Below, one piece after another: positions 18,009 through 27,439 of a stretch of DNA of 64,000 bases (its first letter is position 1; every line of letters begins with the position of its first letter). The DNA lies in assembly GCF_001583495.1 (NCBI RefSeq), contig NZ_LQAQ01000014.1, forward strand, positions 87,847 through 151,846. The letters are read 5' to 3'. The notes beneath the pieces were generated by a model, which saw only the letters and a list, made by a program, of their open reading frames with translations, did no database searches and had not been told where the DNA came from. Source of the DNA: Flammeovirga sp. SJP92 (lineage in GTDB: Bacteria; Bacteroidota; Bacteroidia; Cytophagales; Flammeovirgaceae). The position numbers and the translations under genes are program-made.

Positions 18009-18545
18009 ATGATACTATCAGACACTAAAATATTAGAAGAAATAGAAAAGGGCACAATACTTATTGAGCCTTTCAACGAAGAATGCTTGGGAACTAACTC
18101 TTATGATGTTCATTTGGGTAGACATCTTGCTGTTTACAAAAATGAGGTTCTAGATGCCAAAGCACACAACGAAATTGAAACCTTTGAGATCCCAGATGAA
18201 GGCATTATTCTTCATCCGGGAAAAATATATCTTGGCGTAACAAAAGAGTATACAGAAACACTTGAACATGTTGCTTTTCTAGAAGGGCTTTCCAGTGTGG
18301 GAAGGCTTGGAATCAGCATCAATGCCAATTCAAGAGCCGGCGATGTGGGGTTCTGTAATACTTGGACTTTAGAGATTAGCGTTGCTCAACCTGTTAGACT
18401 TTATAAAAATATGCCAATTGGACAGTTATTTTATTTTAAAGTTGAGGGAGATATCACAAATTATTACCATATTAAAAAAGACGCAAAATACATCGACAGG
18501 ACCATGAAACCTGTAGAGTCAATGATGTATAAAAATAAATTTTAG
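18009..18545 (+). CDS. dcd: dCTP deaminase family protein
   Basis: Deaminates dCTP to dUTP for thymidylate synthesis. The 178-residue protein has the Bacteroidota Dcd pattern: GTNSYDVHLGRHLAVYKN, EGLSSVGRLGI with the nucleotide-binding Ser and Arg, and NTWTLEI with the catalytic Glu (E122). C-terminal signatures are QPVRLYKNMPIGQLFYF and VESMMYKN. The segment that normally reads HATAG after the RLGI strand is NANSRAGDVGF here, so the usual His and Thr-Ala residues are replaced. The family assignment is firm, but the activity is less certain because of this change. The stop is two bases before the MbnP-like gene. Confidence 0.88.
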   Translation: MILSDTKILEEIEKGTILIEPFNEECLGTNSYDVHLGRHLAVYKNEVLDAKAHNEIETFEIPDEGIILHPGKIYLGVTKEYTETLEHVAFLEGLSSVGRLGISINANSRAGDVGFCNTWTLEISVAQPVRLYKNMPIGQLFYFKVEGDITNYYHIKKDAKYIDRTMKPVESMMYKNKF

Positions 18546-18546
18546 C

Positions 18547-19329
18547 ATGAAACAAATCCTTTTATTACTCTTATTCTCCTCGTTTTTGATAGGATGTGAT
18601 ACTTACAAAGAAACATTCGACGCCGCAGGAACGGGGGAATTAACAATCAAATTAAACCTTTTGCATGATGATGATTCTCTAACTTACAATAAAGAGTATA
18701 TCAATGCTCTAAGTCAGAACTACACCATCAGCGACTTCCGCTTTTACTTGTCCAATATTGTATTAAGGGACACTTCAGCCACCAATTATTTCAAAATTCC
18801 TGAAAGCTACCATTTGATTGAGATGATTGACAAAGCAGACACAAGTATTGTACTGACAGGTCTTCCAAATCACGCTTTTTCAGAATTAGAATTTTCTATT
18901 GGTGTTGATAATGCAGCCAATTATAGCACTGATCAAGTTGGTGACCTTGACCCTGCCAATGGTATGGCTTGGAATTGGGATACCGGATACAAGTTCATGT
19001 TAACAGAGGGACTTCGCTTGATTGATGATGTAAATACAAAAGGCTTAGTATACCACATTGGTGGTGATGCTAATTATAGAACGGTAAAGTTTAGTGGCAA
19101 AGAGATTTACCTCAACAAAAACAACAAACAAGAAATTGTACTCGATGTTCATGTAGACTTTATTTTTGGAGATAAAAAAGAAGCTCTAAAACCTGAAGAT
19201 CAAAGAAATACCAATTTCATTGATTTTAATAATGATACCGATCAAGACACTATGTTTGGACCTAATACTCAACTAATCGCTGACAATTACGCTCAGATGT
19301 TCGAATGGAAAGAAATCTTTGTAAAATAG
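18547..19329 (+). CDS. MbnP-family lipoprotein (copper-associated)
   Basis: 260-residue lipoprotein (lipobox LIGC, Cys17) of the MbnP family. Hallmarks are ISDFRFYLSNIVL early on, SIGVDNAANYS, GDLDPANGMAWNWDTGY (about residues 132-147) and the strand-rich C-terminal half. In methanotrophs MbnP is a periplasmic copper-binding protein in which a diheme enzyme, MbnH, converts a tryptophan to kynurenine. W142 and W144 are the candidate residues here. The next gene, overlapping by 25 bases, is such a diheme protein, so the pair is very likely functional. It starts one base after dcd stops. Confidence 0.85.
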   Translation: MKQILLLLLFSSFLIGCDTYKETFDAAGTGELTIKLNLLHDDDSLTYNKEYINALSQNYTISDFRFYLSNIVLRDTSATNYFKIPESYHLIEMIDKADTSIVLTGLPNHAFSELEFSIGVDNAANYSTDQVGDLDPANGMAWNWDTGYKFMLTEGLRLIDDVNTKGLVYHIGGDANYRTVKFSGKEIYLNKNNKQEIVLDVHVDFIFGDKKEALKPEDQRNTNFIDFNNDTDQDTMFGPNTQLIADNYAQMFEWKEIFVK

Positions 19330-20315
19330 TTTTAACCCTTAGCATCACGGTATTTGTAGGAGCTTGTTTGTTTTCATGTGAAGAAAATAGACAAGCTTCT
19401 GTCATTTCATATGATAATATACCGGCTCCTGACCACAACAAAATGGACCTTTTAAAAGTAGAATTAGGTCGGAAACTTTTTTTTGACCCATCTCTTTCAA
19501 AAGACTCAACAGTCTCCTGTGCACACTGTCATCAGGCGAATTATGGCTTTGGAGAAAACGTTTCACTTTCTACTCAAGGAGTCAGCCACAAACCCTTGCT
19601 CAGGAATTCACCAACAATCATCAATATTGCATGGGCCAAAGGTTGGTTCTGGGATGGAGGAGCTAAGAACATTGAATCACTGATCTTTGGACCACTTACA
19701 CATGAGGATGAAATGGGTGTTGATTTAAAACTTTTGATGCGAAACATTAACGCTTCTGCATATTATAAAAAAGAGTTTAAATCGGCCTTTGGAATTGATA
19801 AAGTTTACTCTGCACACCTAGCTAGAGCTTTAGCCCAATATGTAAGAACTTTGATATCAAATCAGAGTAAATATGATTTGTACTTGGAAGGCCGATATCA
19901 ATTTTCGGAAAAAGAGGCATTAGGATATCAACTTTTTCAAAAGAACTGCAATAGTTGTCATCAAGAGCCATTTTTTACAGACTTCGGTTATCATAATAAT
20001 GGACTGGATAATACATTTTCGGATGATCATGAAGGCATCAACAAAGGCAGAGGAAGGATTACTAGAGTTGACGAAGACCTGTTAAAGTACAAGACGCCTA
20101 CACTGAGAAATATTTTTGCTACTGCTCCTTACATGCATGACGGCAGATTCAATTCTATCAATGAAGTATTGAATCATTATGAAAAAGAGATTAAGCACTT
20201 CCCTACGCTAGACTCCACACTGATCAATGGAATTCAACTTGATGCTTCTGAAAGAGAATATATGCTTGCATTCCTTGAAACCTTAATGGACTCCTCCTTT
20301 TTAGAGTTAAATTAA
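19305..20315 (+). CDS. MbnH-like diheme cytochrome c peroxidase (MauG family)
   Basis: 336-residue exported diheme protein. The N-terminus has a lipobox-like GAC (Cys21). Two c-type heme sites are visible: CAHCH at 72-76 and CNSCH at 215-219. The TAPYMHDGRF segment (275-281) supplies the distal ligand region. The protein is of the CcpA/MauG/MbnH length. Its start overlaps the 3' end of the MbnP gene by 25 bases, which ties the two together, so it most likely oxidises the partner MbnP rather than acting as a general peroxidase. A Met at the position where MauG carries a Tyr keeps peroxidase possible. It is followed by a strong terminator. Confidence 0.87.
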   Translation: MERNLCKIVLTLSITVFVGACLFSCEENRQASVISYDNIPAPDHNKMDLLKVELGRKLFFDPSLSKDSTVSCAHCHQANYGFGENVSLSTQGVSHKPLLRNSPTIINIAWAKGWFWDGGAKNIESLIFGPLTHEDEMGVDLKLLMRNINASAYYKKEFKSAFGIDKVYSAHLARALAQYVRTLISNQSKYDLYLEGRYQFSEKEALGYQLFQKNCNSCHQEPFFTDFGYHNNGLDNTFSDDHEGINKGRGRITRVDEDLLKYKTPTLRNIFATAPYMHDGRFNSINEVLNHYEKEIKHFPTLDSTLINGIQLDASEREYMLAFLETLMDSSFLELN

Positions 20316-20346
20316 TTGGACTAAGACAGAATACATAGACATAAAA

Positions 20347-20378
20347 AAGACTCAATAATTTTTTAATTATTGAGTCTT
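20347..20378. terminator. Terminator after the MbnP/MbnH pair
   Basis: A 14-bp perfect stem (AAGACTCAATAATT and its complement) with a loop of four T. A-tract and T-rich flanks make it usable in both directions. It separates the pair from the convergent His-rich lipoprotein gene. Confidence 0.88.
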
Positions 20379-20440
20379 ATATTGAAATTAATTCACTGAA
20401 AAACAGAATTGCTTTTTCAGGACATTACAATATTATATTC

Positions 20441-20980
20441 TTACTCAGCGTGTTCACCGTCTTCGTGCTCATGTCCGTGAACATGAACAGTGATGTTTTG
20501 CTGTGTTTCGTTACCTTTTTGATCCCATAAATGTAACACAAAGTGGTACTCTCCTTCTAACACACCTTCTGGCACATCAATATGTTGATGAAAATCGTGA
20601 TTGTTAGGGAATACACCTTCTGGAGTTAAACCATTTTCAACTTCAGTACCAACACCAAATTTCCACTCAATTTTCTCCGTCCACTTTGGCTCATCTTCAC
20701 CGTTAGCGTTTAATCTTGAATGCGTGTGACCTTCACCCCAGTGAATATCCAACAATACAGTTTGTAAAGCTTCACCTGCTAATTCAGCATCAATGTGAGC
20801 TTCTCCACCCATTTCTAACTCAGGTTCTTCACCTTCATCTGATAACCTTGCATGGTCGTGTGCTTCACCTTCTATAGTATAGTTACTAATTGTTGGAAGT
20901 GGTCCCTCATCAGTGTCATTGTTACAAGAAAACAAACCGATTAATAAAAGGGAGATTAATGTAAGACTTTTTTTCATCAT
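20441..20980 (-). CDS. His-rich DUF4625-like lipoprotein
   Basis: Lipoprotein (lipobox LFSC, signal from MMKKSLTLISLLL; the upstream ATG at 21019 is less likely). The mature protein, about 160 residues, carries many His, Glu and Asp: EAHDHARLSDEGEE, GEGHTHSRLN, NHDFHQHIDVPEG, and a terminal HVHGHEHEDGEHAE. The middle resembles the Bacteroidota DUF4625 domain (HIDVPEG, GEYHFVLHLWDQKGNETQ). The His clusters suggest metal binding, and the gene faces the MbnP/MbnH pair across a shared terminator, so a role in copper handling is inferred. No enzymatic motif. Confidence 0.75.
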   Translation of the reverse strand: MMKKSLTLISLLLIGLFSCNNDTDEGPLPTISNYTIEGEAHDHARLSDEGEEPELEMGGEAHIDAELAGEALQTVLLDIHWGEGHTHSRLNANGEDEPKWTEKIEWKFGVGTEVENGLTPEGVFPNNHDFHQHIDVPEGVLEGEYHFVLHLWDQKGNETQQNITVHVHGHEHEDGEHAE

Positions 20981-21172
20981 TATTCTTAGTTGTTTGTGCA
21001 ATACTGTCGCAAGTAGCAAATCTTTTCGCTTAAAAGCAATTTTAAAATTGAAATATATGTTTACAGATTACCCATGAATTCTTACAATTATTTATAATTT
21101 TGCATAAACCTATACTTCCGGTTATTTCCATATCCACGTATTAACATTATCATTTAAATCTCATCCTTTATA

Positions 21173-23380
21173 ATGGAGCAAATCAGCGCTTTTTTCCGAA
21201 GCAACCAATTTTCTAATGGTTTAAGGCTTACTTGGGCAATTGTTTTCCCTATTTTTATCGGCCTTTTGACCGATACTATAGCCATAGCTACAGCTGTAGG
21301 TATAGGAGCTTTGACTGTAGGACTTTCTGATTCTCCAGGAAGTTGGAATGAAAAAGCAAAAGGATTGATTGGTGGGTCTGCACTGAATTCAGTTTGTGCC
21401 TTTGGTATGGCATTCACTATCAACTGGCCTATTGTCGGGTTAATTTACTTAGGAATAGTATCTTTTATAGGTGCATTATTGTCCATTTTTGGAAACCGTT
21501 CTAATATGATTGGCAACAGTGTTCTCATTTCAGTCAGTTTGGGATTAGGTTTTGGACTTTCAACTCAAATATTGCTTCCATTATTTTTAGGCATGTTTGG
21601 AGGAGGTCTATGGTACAGTCTTAACTCGTTATTACTATGGCAGATCAGACCGTATGCTACTATCGAGAAACTACTGGGTGAGAATTATGAATTGATGGCT
21701 GAATATATTAGAACTAAAGCAAAATTATTTTCTGATCCAAGTTCCAAATTCAGTGAAAAGAGATTGTTTCAGCTTCAAACTCAAATTGAGCACAAACAGG
21801 AAGAAATAAGAAACTTATTACTTACTCAAAGATCGGCTTTGCAAGGTGCAACACCACATGGCCGTTCTCTCATATTATTAATGCGTTTTTCAATTGATCT
21901 CTTTGAAAAAGCAAGCGCTACACATATTCAGTATTCAACGCTTCATGAACAATTTAAAGACACTTTACTTCCTTTCAATTTGGAGAAGCTGTTTTATCAG
22001 TTAGGTGTCAATATTTCCATTCTTGCAAAATCAATTCAAAAAAGAAAAGCTGTTGAGCAACTTCCCTCTATTGATCAATCTTTCGAAGACATCAATCTGC
22101 TATTTGAAACTTTAAGAGACCAAAATGACCGAAAAATTCCAATCTCATGGTTTGCAGAGGTTAAAAATATTCTTAGAAATTTTAAAAGAATAGACAGAAT
22201 TACGTTAGAAATTGCTGAGTTCACGGACTGGAAGAATATGACAGACCGCTCACATACCGATGGTCTTCGACTGCCAAACTTCCTTACCAAACCAGAACAG
22301 GGCAACTTATCCGACAACCTCACATTATCTTCAGGGCACTTCAGACATGCTATTAAGATCTCTATTGCCATGATGCTTGGCTATATCAGTGCTCTTTTTT
22401 TAGACTTAGAACGAGGTTACTGGATTTGGCTTTCAATCTCAGTCATCATGAAACCTTCTTTTGCAATCACCAAACAAAGAATGATAGCAAGAATTGTAGG
22501 AACTTCAATAGGAATTGTAATCGCCTCTGTAGTCATGTGGTTTACGGCCAACCCTTTTGCCTATCTAATTGTATTAATACCTCTTGGAGTTGGTACTTTT
22601 GGCACCTTAGCCAAAGATTACCGCTTAGGGATGACTCTTCTAACCCCCTTCATTTTATTGCTGATAGCAATCAGCACACCTACCAATTTTGAAATTGCAT
22701 TAGCTAGAATTATAGACACTGCTTTAGGGGGAATTATAGCTTATATTATTAGTTTTGCCATTTTACCTGAATTCGAAAAAAATAAAATCAACGCTAGAAT
22801 AATTGAATCAATTAGAGCCAACAGCAACTACTTCAGAGAAGTCGCTATAGGCTTCACAGGGTTAAAATCTTTGAATCAAAATACCTATAAACTTGCCCGA
22901 AAACGTGCCCAACTTGCCAATGCAAACCTAGCCATGAGTTTTCAAACTATGTTAAATGATCCAAAATCTAACCAAGTACCTTCTACAGACTTATATGAGT
23001 TTATTGCTACAATACGCATGATTTTCTCCCATACCGCAACGCTTTCCGCGAATGTAGAGCGTCTTTCAAAAAAATATCAATATTCCGAGTTGGAACTTTT
23101 TATCAATAGTATTTGTAACACATTAGAGCACCTTGCTTTGTATGTTCAAAACAAGAGTGAAATTATTGAAGATGAAGATATTAACAGATTTCTAACTACA
23201 ATAGACAATGAGACCGAAAGGCTAGAGAAAATTCGAGAAAAAGAATTGACATTAGGCATCAAAAAATCAGAAAACATTAAAAAACTATCTGATATTGTGA
23301 TTATTAATAATCAGTTTAGAAGAATAGGGGAAAATGTAAACTGCTTGAAACAATATACATACAATCTCCAGCGTATATAA
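21173..23380 (+). CDS. FUSC-family inner-membrane protein (YccS/aromatic acid exporter-like)
   Basis: 735-residue membrane protein with two membrane bundles. The N-terminal bundle (about residues 15-165) has repeated Gly/Ala-rich helices, including AIATAVGIGALTVGLSDSPG. A long cytoplasmic stretch follows (about 165-390). The second bundle is about 395-520 and begins with the FUSC-typical HFRHAIKISIAMM and YWIWLSISVIMKPSF. A C-terminal helical domain follows. This is the organisation of the FUSC superfamily, which includes YccS and p-hydroxybenzoic-acid efflux proteins. Substrate unknown. It stands alone in its own unit. A TAATTTTG at 21095-21102 may be its -7 element, but the matching -33 TTG is missing. 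Confidence 0.87.
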   Translation: MEQISAFFRSNQFSNGLRLTWAIVFPIFIGLLTDTIAIATAVGIGALTVGLSDSPGSWNEKAKGLIGGSALNSVCAFGMAFTINWPIVGLIYLGIVSFIGALLSIFGNRSNMIGNSVLISVSLGLGFGLSTQILLPLFLGMFGGGLWYSLNSLLLWQIRPYATIEKLLGENYELMAEYIRTKAKLFSDPSSKFSEKRLFQLQTQIEHKQEEIRNLLLTQRSALQGATPHGRSLILLMRFSIDLFEKASATHIQYSTLHEQFKDTLLPFNLEKLFYQLGVNISILAKSIQKRKAVEQLPSIDQSFEDINLLFETLRDQNDRKIPISWFAEVKNILRNFKRIDRITLEIAEFTDWKNMTDRSHTDGLRLPNFLTKPEQGNLSDNLTLSSGHFRHAIKISIAMMLGYISALFLDLERGYWIWLSISVIMKPSFAITKQRMIARIVGTSIGIVIASVVMWFTANPFAYLIVLIPLGVGTFGTLAKDYRLGMTLLTPFILLLIAISTPTNFEIALARIIDTALGGIIAYIISFAILPEFEKNKINARIIESIRANSNYFREVAIGFTGLKSLNQNTYKLARKRAQLANANLAMSFQTMLNDPKSNQVPSTDLYEFIATIRMIFSHTATLSANVERLSKKYQYSELELFINSICNTLEHLALYVQNKSEIIEDEDINRFLTTIDNETERLEKIREKELTLGIKKSENIKKLSDIVIINNQFRRIGENVNCLKQYTYNLQRI

Positions 23381-23451
23381 TAAAGAGACACCCTACTCAG
23401 CTTTAATTAAATATTTAACTATTCAAAGTTTTATAATAAATGTAAATGTTG

Positions 23452-23459
23452 TACTTTTG
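23452..23459 (+). promoter_or_regulatory. Possible -7 element of the sensor-phosphatase gene
   Basis: TACTTTTG matches TAnnTTTG and lies 131 bases before the ATG. The -33 position is only T-rich (TTTT), so the call is weak. Confidence 0.3.
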
Positions 23460-23590
23460 GTAATGACAGAAATTACACAAATATTACAAAAAGAATCAAA
23501 TATATATTTCATTTCGTGATGTATTACTTGTAGCTTTTTTTCATTACTCTTTACTTTATTAGATTAAACTTTTACTACCCGAAGCTATTT

Positions 23591-26500
23591 ATGCAGAATT
23601 TGCTTAAATATATTACTCTATTACTGCTAATTATCCCTTTAAACCTGTTTTCTCAAGACATCAAACAACTAGAGAAACAAGCACGAAAGGCTTATACTCA
23701 CCATAATTATGCAGAGGCTTTGCAGTATATGGAGCCACTCGTTGAATTATACCCTAACAACGAGTCCTATATCTACAGTTTAGCTGTATGTTATATCAAG
23801 ACCAACCTTCCCAAAAAAGGCATTGATTTATTAGATTCTATCAAAAAATCTTCCGCTGCTCATAGTGCGGATTTCCACTATTATATTGCTGAAGGCTATT
23901 TATCTTTAGGTAAGATTCACCAAGCAGAAGATGCCATCTACCAAGCTTCGTTATTTTCCAAAGGAGTTGAAGATGTGGAGGTCCTTAAACAGCAAATTGA
24001 GAATGCCAAAGTGATTCTTTCTGACAAAACAAAAGTTATTGTTAGACACCTTGGAGATAAAGTAAATTCTAATTCAAATGAACATAGTATTACTTTAACA
24101 AAAGATCATCAATCATTTTTATTTACTAGAGTGACTAAGCTTGGTGATGAAAAAAGTTCAAAAGGAACTCGTTTTGAGCAAATTTATCATGCCTACATGG
24201 ACGCCAATGATGAATGGGCAAGCCCAGCTAGGGTGGCTGAACTATCTGCAGATGGACACGCGGCTACAATTCAATTATTTGACAATGATACCAAAGCTCT
24301 TCTTTACAGAGATGGAAATATTTATGAAAGAGAAAAGTATGGAGAGACCTGGGGAAATGAATATATTTTGAAAGGTGTAAATTCACCCGCTCAAGAAACA
24401 CATGCTTTTATTACTGAAGATCAACAGCATTTATACTTCGCTTCAAGAGGTTTTAATGACACCGATGACCTTGACCTCTTTCATTCTACATGGAACAAAA
24501 GAAAAAGACAATGGAATGAACCTGTAGAACTTACTGAACTTAACACCCCACAAGATGAAGATTCTCCTTTTATTAATGCTGAGGGAGAATTATTTTTCTC
24601 ATCTAAAGGACATCATTCAATGGGTGGATATGATATATTCAGATCTGTTTATGATGAAGAAACACAAAAATGGACTGCTCCTCAAAACTTAGGAGTACCG
24701 ATTAACTCTACTGCTGACGACACCTACTTCAGTATGTACGGTAAAATTGGTTATTTCTCGTCTGCAAGAACTGAGTCAATTGGACAGCTAGATATTTTTC
24801 AAGTGTTTTTCTTTGATAAAGTGAGAATTAATGGAATTGTCCAAAAAGAAAACGGAGATCCATTGGTTAATGCTTCAGTTCGACTAGAATCTAAGGAACA
24901 ACTTTATGAGACCATTACCAATGAAAAAGGTGCTTATTCCATCCTTGCTGACATTGATAATAATTTTTATATCAAGGTTGAAAAGAATTCAAATATCTTC
25001 CATGAAGGAACTTATTCTATTAAAATTGGAATGAGAAATAGCAAAGAGGAAGAACAGCATTTTTATGTTATAAAAGAAAACACGCATGAAGAAGGTGTTG
25101 TATTGGCGAATGCCGAACCAAATGTCATTCCTATTAAAGTTCACAATACCTTTAATGTCAATCCAATGCTTGGTTCAAATCAAGGTATTGATATGACCAT
25201 CAAGAAAACGAAAAAACGCTACCTTACTGGAAAAGTTTCTTATCGAGGTCTTCCTATAAAAAATGCAGAAATCACTGTTAATAATAAACCATTTAAATCT
25301 GATGATAAAGGAGAATTTATTTATCACTTAGACAATAAGGAAGGTTTATTTAGTACTCCAAGAGTTTTGACGGTGGCTAAAGAAGACATGGAATTGAAGT
25401 CGTGGTTTATTGAAGGCGATAGAATTATTGTACTTCTCAGAGACAAACTTCAAGATGTGTTAGAGGGTAGAGTTGTAGACGAGGATGACAACCCTATCAC
25501 CAATAAAGTACTTCACATTTTTGTAAAGAACAGGTTATATTCAACGGCTACTGATTTCAATGGCGAATTCTCAATTACATTCCCAATTGGTGTTCGTTTA
25601 AAAACCAATTTTGAAATGTTGGTACCAGGCCGTAGTTTGAGATCATTTGCTCAGGAAAGAAGAGAGTATTCTCAATTCATTAAAATGAAAGTCTCCAATC
25701 AGCAAGCGGTTTCAAATATTGGGTTTAGAGTAATTGATCAAGACGGAAACTTTGTAAATGATGCATTGATCCTTGCTGATGGTAAGTTTGCATCAACAAA
25801 TAATAGAGGATATACCAACTTAAGAGTTGACATGACTCCTTCTGAATTTGAAGGGTCGATCAGCTTAGTACATATCCACGCACATGATATTATCAATAGA
25901 TTCTATGATCCGGTTCAAAAGACATTGACAATTACAGTTAATATTGAGGAGGAAGAAGAAATTATTGAAAATATTGAGGTAGCAGCTTTAGGTGCTGAAG
26001 CGACCGAAAAAACAATTGAACAAAGAAGGGAAGAACTTTCTTTAAGAAATGACTTCTTGAGTGTTTATGAAAAAGCAGAAAATAAAGAACTAATCGCCCA
26101 ACATGAAATTGACTCTTTAAATGCTGAATTAACTAGATTGGAGAGTAAATTAACCACTAAAACAGATACTATTTTCTCTTCTCAAGACAGTTCTTTGCTT
26201 GCCATGATTGGCGTACTTAGAAATAAGTTACAGGAAAAAGAGGACCGTATGGTGAAATTTAAAGAAGAAAATCAAATCTCTGAAGCAGAACATCAGAAAG
26301 AAATATTGACTTATTTTTTAGCGATGTGTGGTTTATTATTGCTTGTTATTGGTTTGATTGTCATCGTACGTAGAGCATATCTTCAAAAGCGAAAAGTAGA
26401 ATTGGTAAAAGAGGAATTGGATGATGCTATGACTCAGGTGAATGATCAAAATATCAAGATAACCAATAGTCTCAGAGCAGCACAAACAATTCAATACGCA

Positions 26501-27226
26501 ATCTTACCTCCTATTGACCTTTTGGAAAGTAAATTCAAGAAATTATTCTCTATCTATCGTCCTAAAGATATTGTCAGCGGTGACTTTTACTGGTATGGCG
26601 AGACAAAAAAAATGGATGGTTCTGTAGTGAAGTTTTTTGCCGTCGTAGACTGTACTGGACATGGAGTGCCAGGTGCTTTGATGTCCATGATAGGAAAGAC
26701 TATTTTACAGGAAGTTGTTGATAAAAAATTAACACAAGACACTTCTATTATTTTAGAAATGTTGAATCAAAGAGTCATTACTTATTTGCGTCAGCAAGAA
26801 AATACTATTAATGACGGTATGGACATTGCCCTTTGTAAATTTGAAACAATAGACGGCGTACCAAAGTTATTCTTCTCTGGAGCAAAAAGCGATGTCTATC
26901 TTGTAAGAAAGAAATACGGAGTGTTAGAAAGACATAGAGGCAGTAAAAAAGCTATTGGAGGAAAACAAAAAGTAGGGAGAGAATTCCAGACAGAACAGAT
27001 AGAATTTGAAGATGGTGATTATTTGATCATGCTTACCGATGGTATTTTAGATCAAAATAATGAGCAAAATGATAAGTTTGGCAGAAGGTATTTTGAACAA
27101 TATATCAAGAAACATATTGATCAGCCTATTGAAGATTTAGGTGATTTGATAGAAGCCGCTTTAGATGTACATCAAAATAATATCCCTCAAAGAGATGATA
27201 TTACGGTATTGGGCATTCAACTTTAA
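23591..27226 (+). CDS. Sensor protein: TPR, PD40 propeller, carboxypeptidase-regulatory-like domains, coiled coil, TM and SpoIIE phosphatase
   Basis: 1211-residue single-pass sensor. A signal peptide (about 1-21) and TPR region (to about 150) are followed by a PD40/WD40-like beta-propeller (about 160-410, with repeats such as YFASRGFNDTDDLDLFHS and FFSSKGHHSMGGYDIFRS). Carboxypeptidase-regulatory-like beta domains follow (about 410-720, KENGDPLVNASV, DEDDNPITN), then a coiled coil (about 810-900), a transmembrane helix at about 905-925, and a cytoplasmic PP2C/SpoIIE serine phosphatase from about 965. Catalytic motifs are VSGDFYW, VDCTGHGVPGALMS, LTDGILDQ and RDDITVLGIQ. The protein should read a periplasmic signal and dephosphorylate a cytosolic protein such as an anti-sigma-factor antagonist. 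No obvious partner lies beside it. Confidence 0.93.
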   Translation: MQNLLKYITLLLLIIPLNLFSQDIKQLEKQARKAYTHHNYAEALQYMEPLVELYPNNESYIYSLAVCYIKTNLPKKGIDLLDSIKKSSAAHSADFHYYIAEGYLSLGKIHQAEDAIYQASLFSKGVEDVEVLKQQIENAKVILSDKTKVIVRHLGDKVNSNSNEHSITLTKDHQSFLFTRVTKLGDEKSSKGTRFEQIYHAYMDANDEWASPARVAELSADGHAATIQLFDNDTKALLYRDGNIYEREKYGETWGNEYILKGVNSPAQETHAFITEDQQHLYFASRGFNDTDDLDLFHSTWNKRKRQWNEPVELTELNTPQDEDSPFINAEGELFFSSKGHHSMGGYDIFRSVYDEETQKWTAPQNLGVPINSTADDTYFSMYGKIGYFSSARTESIGQLDIFQVFFFDKVRINGIVQKENGDPLVNASVRLESKEQLYETITNEKGAYSILADIDNNFYIKVEKNSNIFHEGTYSIKIGMRNSKEEEQHFYVIKENTHEEGVVLANAEPNVIPIKVHNTFNVNPMLGSNQGIDMTIKKTKKRYLTGKVSYRGLPIKNAEITVNNKPFKSDDKGEFIYHLDNKEGLFSTPRVLTVAKEDMELKSWFIEGDRIIVLLRDKLQDVLEGRVVDEDDNPITNKVLHIFVKNRLYSTATDFNGEFSITFPIGVRLKTNFEMLVPGRSLRSFAQERREYSQFIKMKVSNQQAVSNIGFRVIDQDGNFVNDALILADGKFASTNNRGYTNLRVDMTPSEFEGSISLVHIHAHDIINRFYDPVQKTLTITVNIEEEEEIIENIEVAALGAEATEKTIEQRREELSLRNDFLSVYEKAENKELIAQHEIDSLNAELTRLESKLTTKTDTIFSSQDSSLLAMIGVLRNKLQEKEDRMVKFKEENQISEAEHQKEILTYFLAMCGLLLLVIGLIVIVRRAYLQKRKVELVKEELDDAMTQVNDQNIKITNSLRAAQTIQYAILPPIDLLESKFKKLFSIYRPKDIVSGDFYWYGETKKMDGSVVKFFAVVDCTGHGVPGALMSMIGKTILQEVVDKKLTQDTSIILEMLNQRVITYLRQQENTINDGMDIALCKFETIDGVPKLFFSGAKSDVYLVRKKYGVLERHRGSKKAIGGKQKVGREFQTEQIEFEDGDYLIMLTDGILDQNNEQNDKFGRRYFEQYIKKHIDQPIEDLGDLIEAALDVHQNNIPQRDDITVLGIQL

Positions 27227-27439
27227 TAGGTATTATTCAAGACAAATCATTACTAGACTGTTTGCGACACTATTTATTATGCTCACATATAAAAAAGTTA
27301 CAAATTACTTTTCGACACATTCTTAAAATACTGAAATGGAGTTGACTGATTTATTTTTTTATATTTTTTTTGGTTAAAATTATTGTTTCAACGCTCCTCT
27401 TACTAATTTACACCCTCAATTAATATGAGATAATAATTT

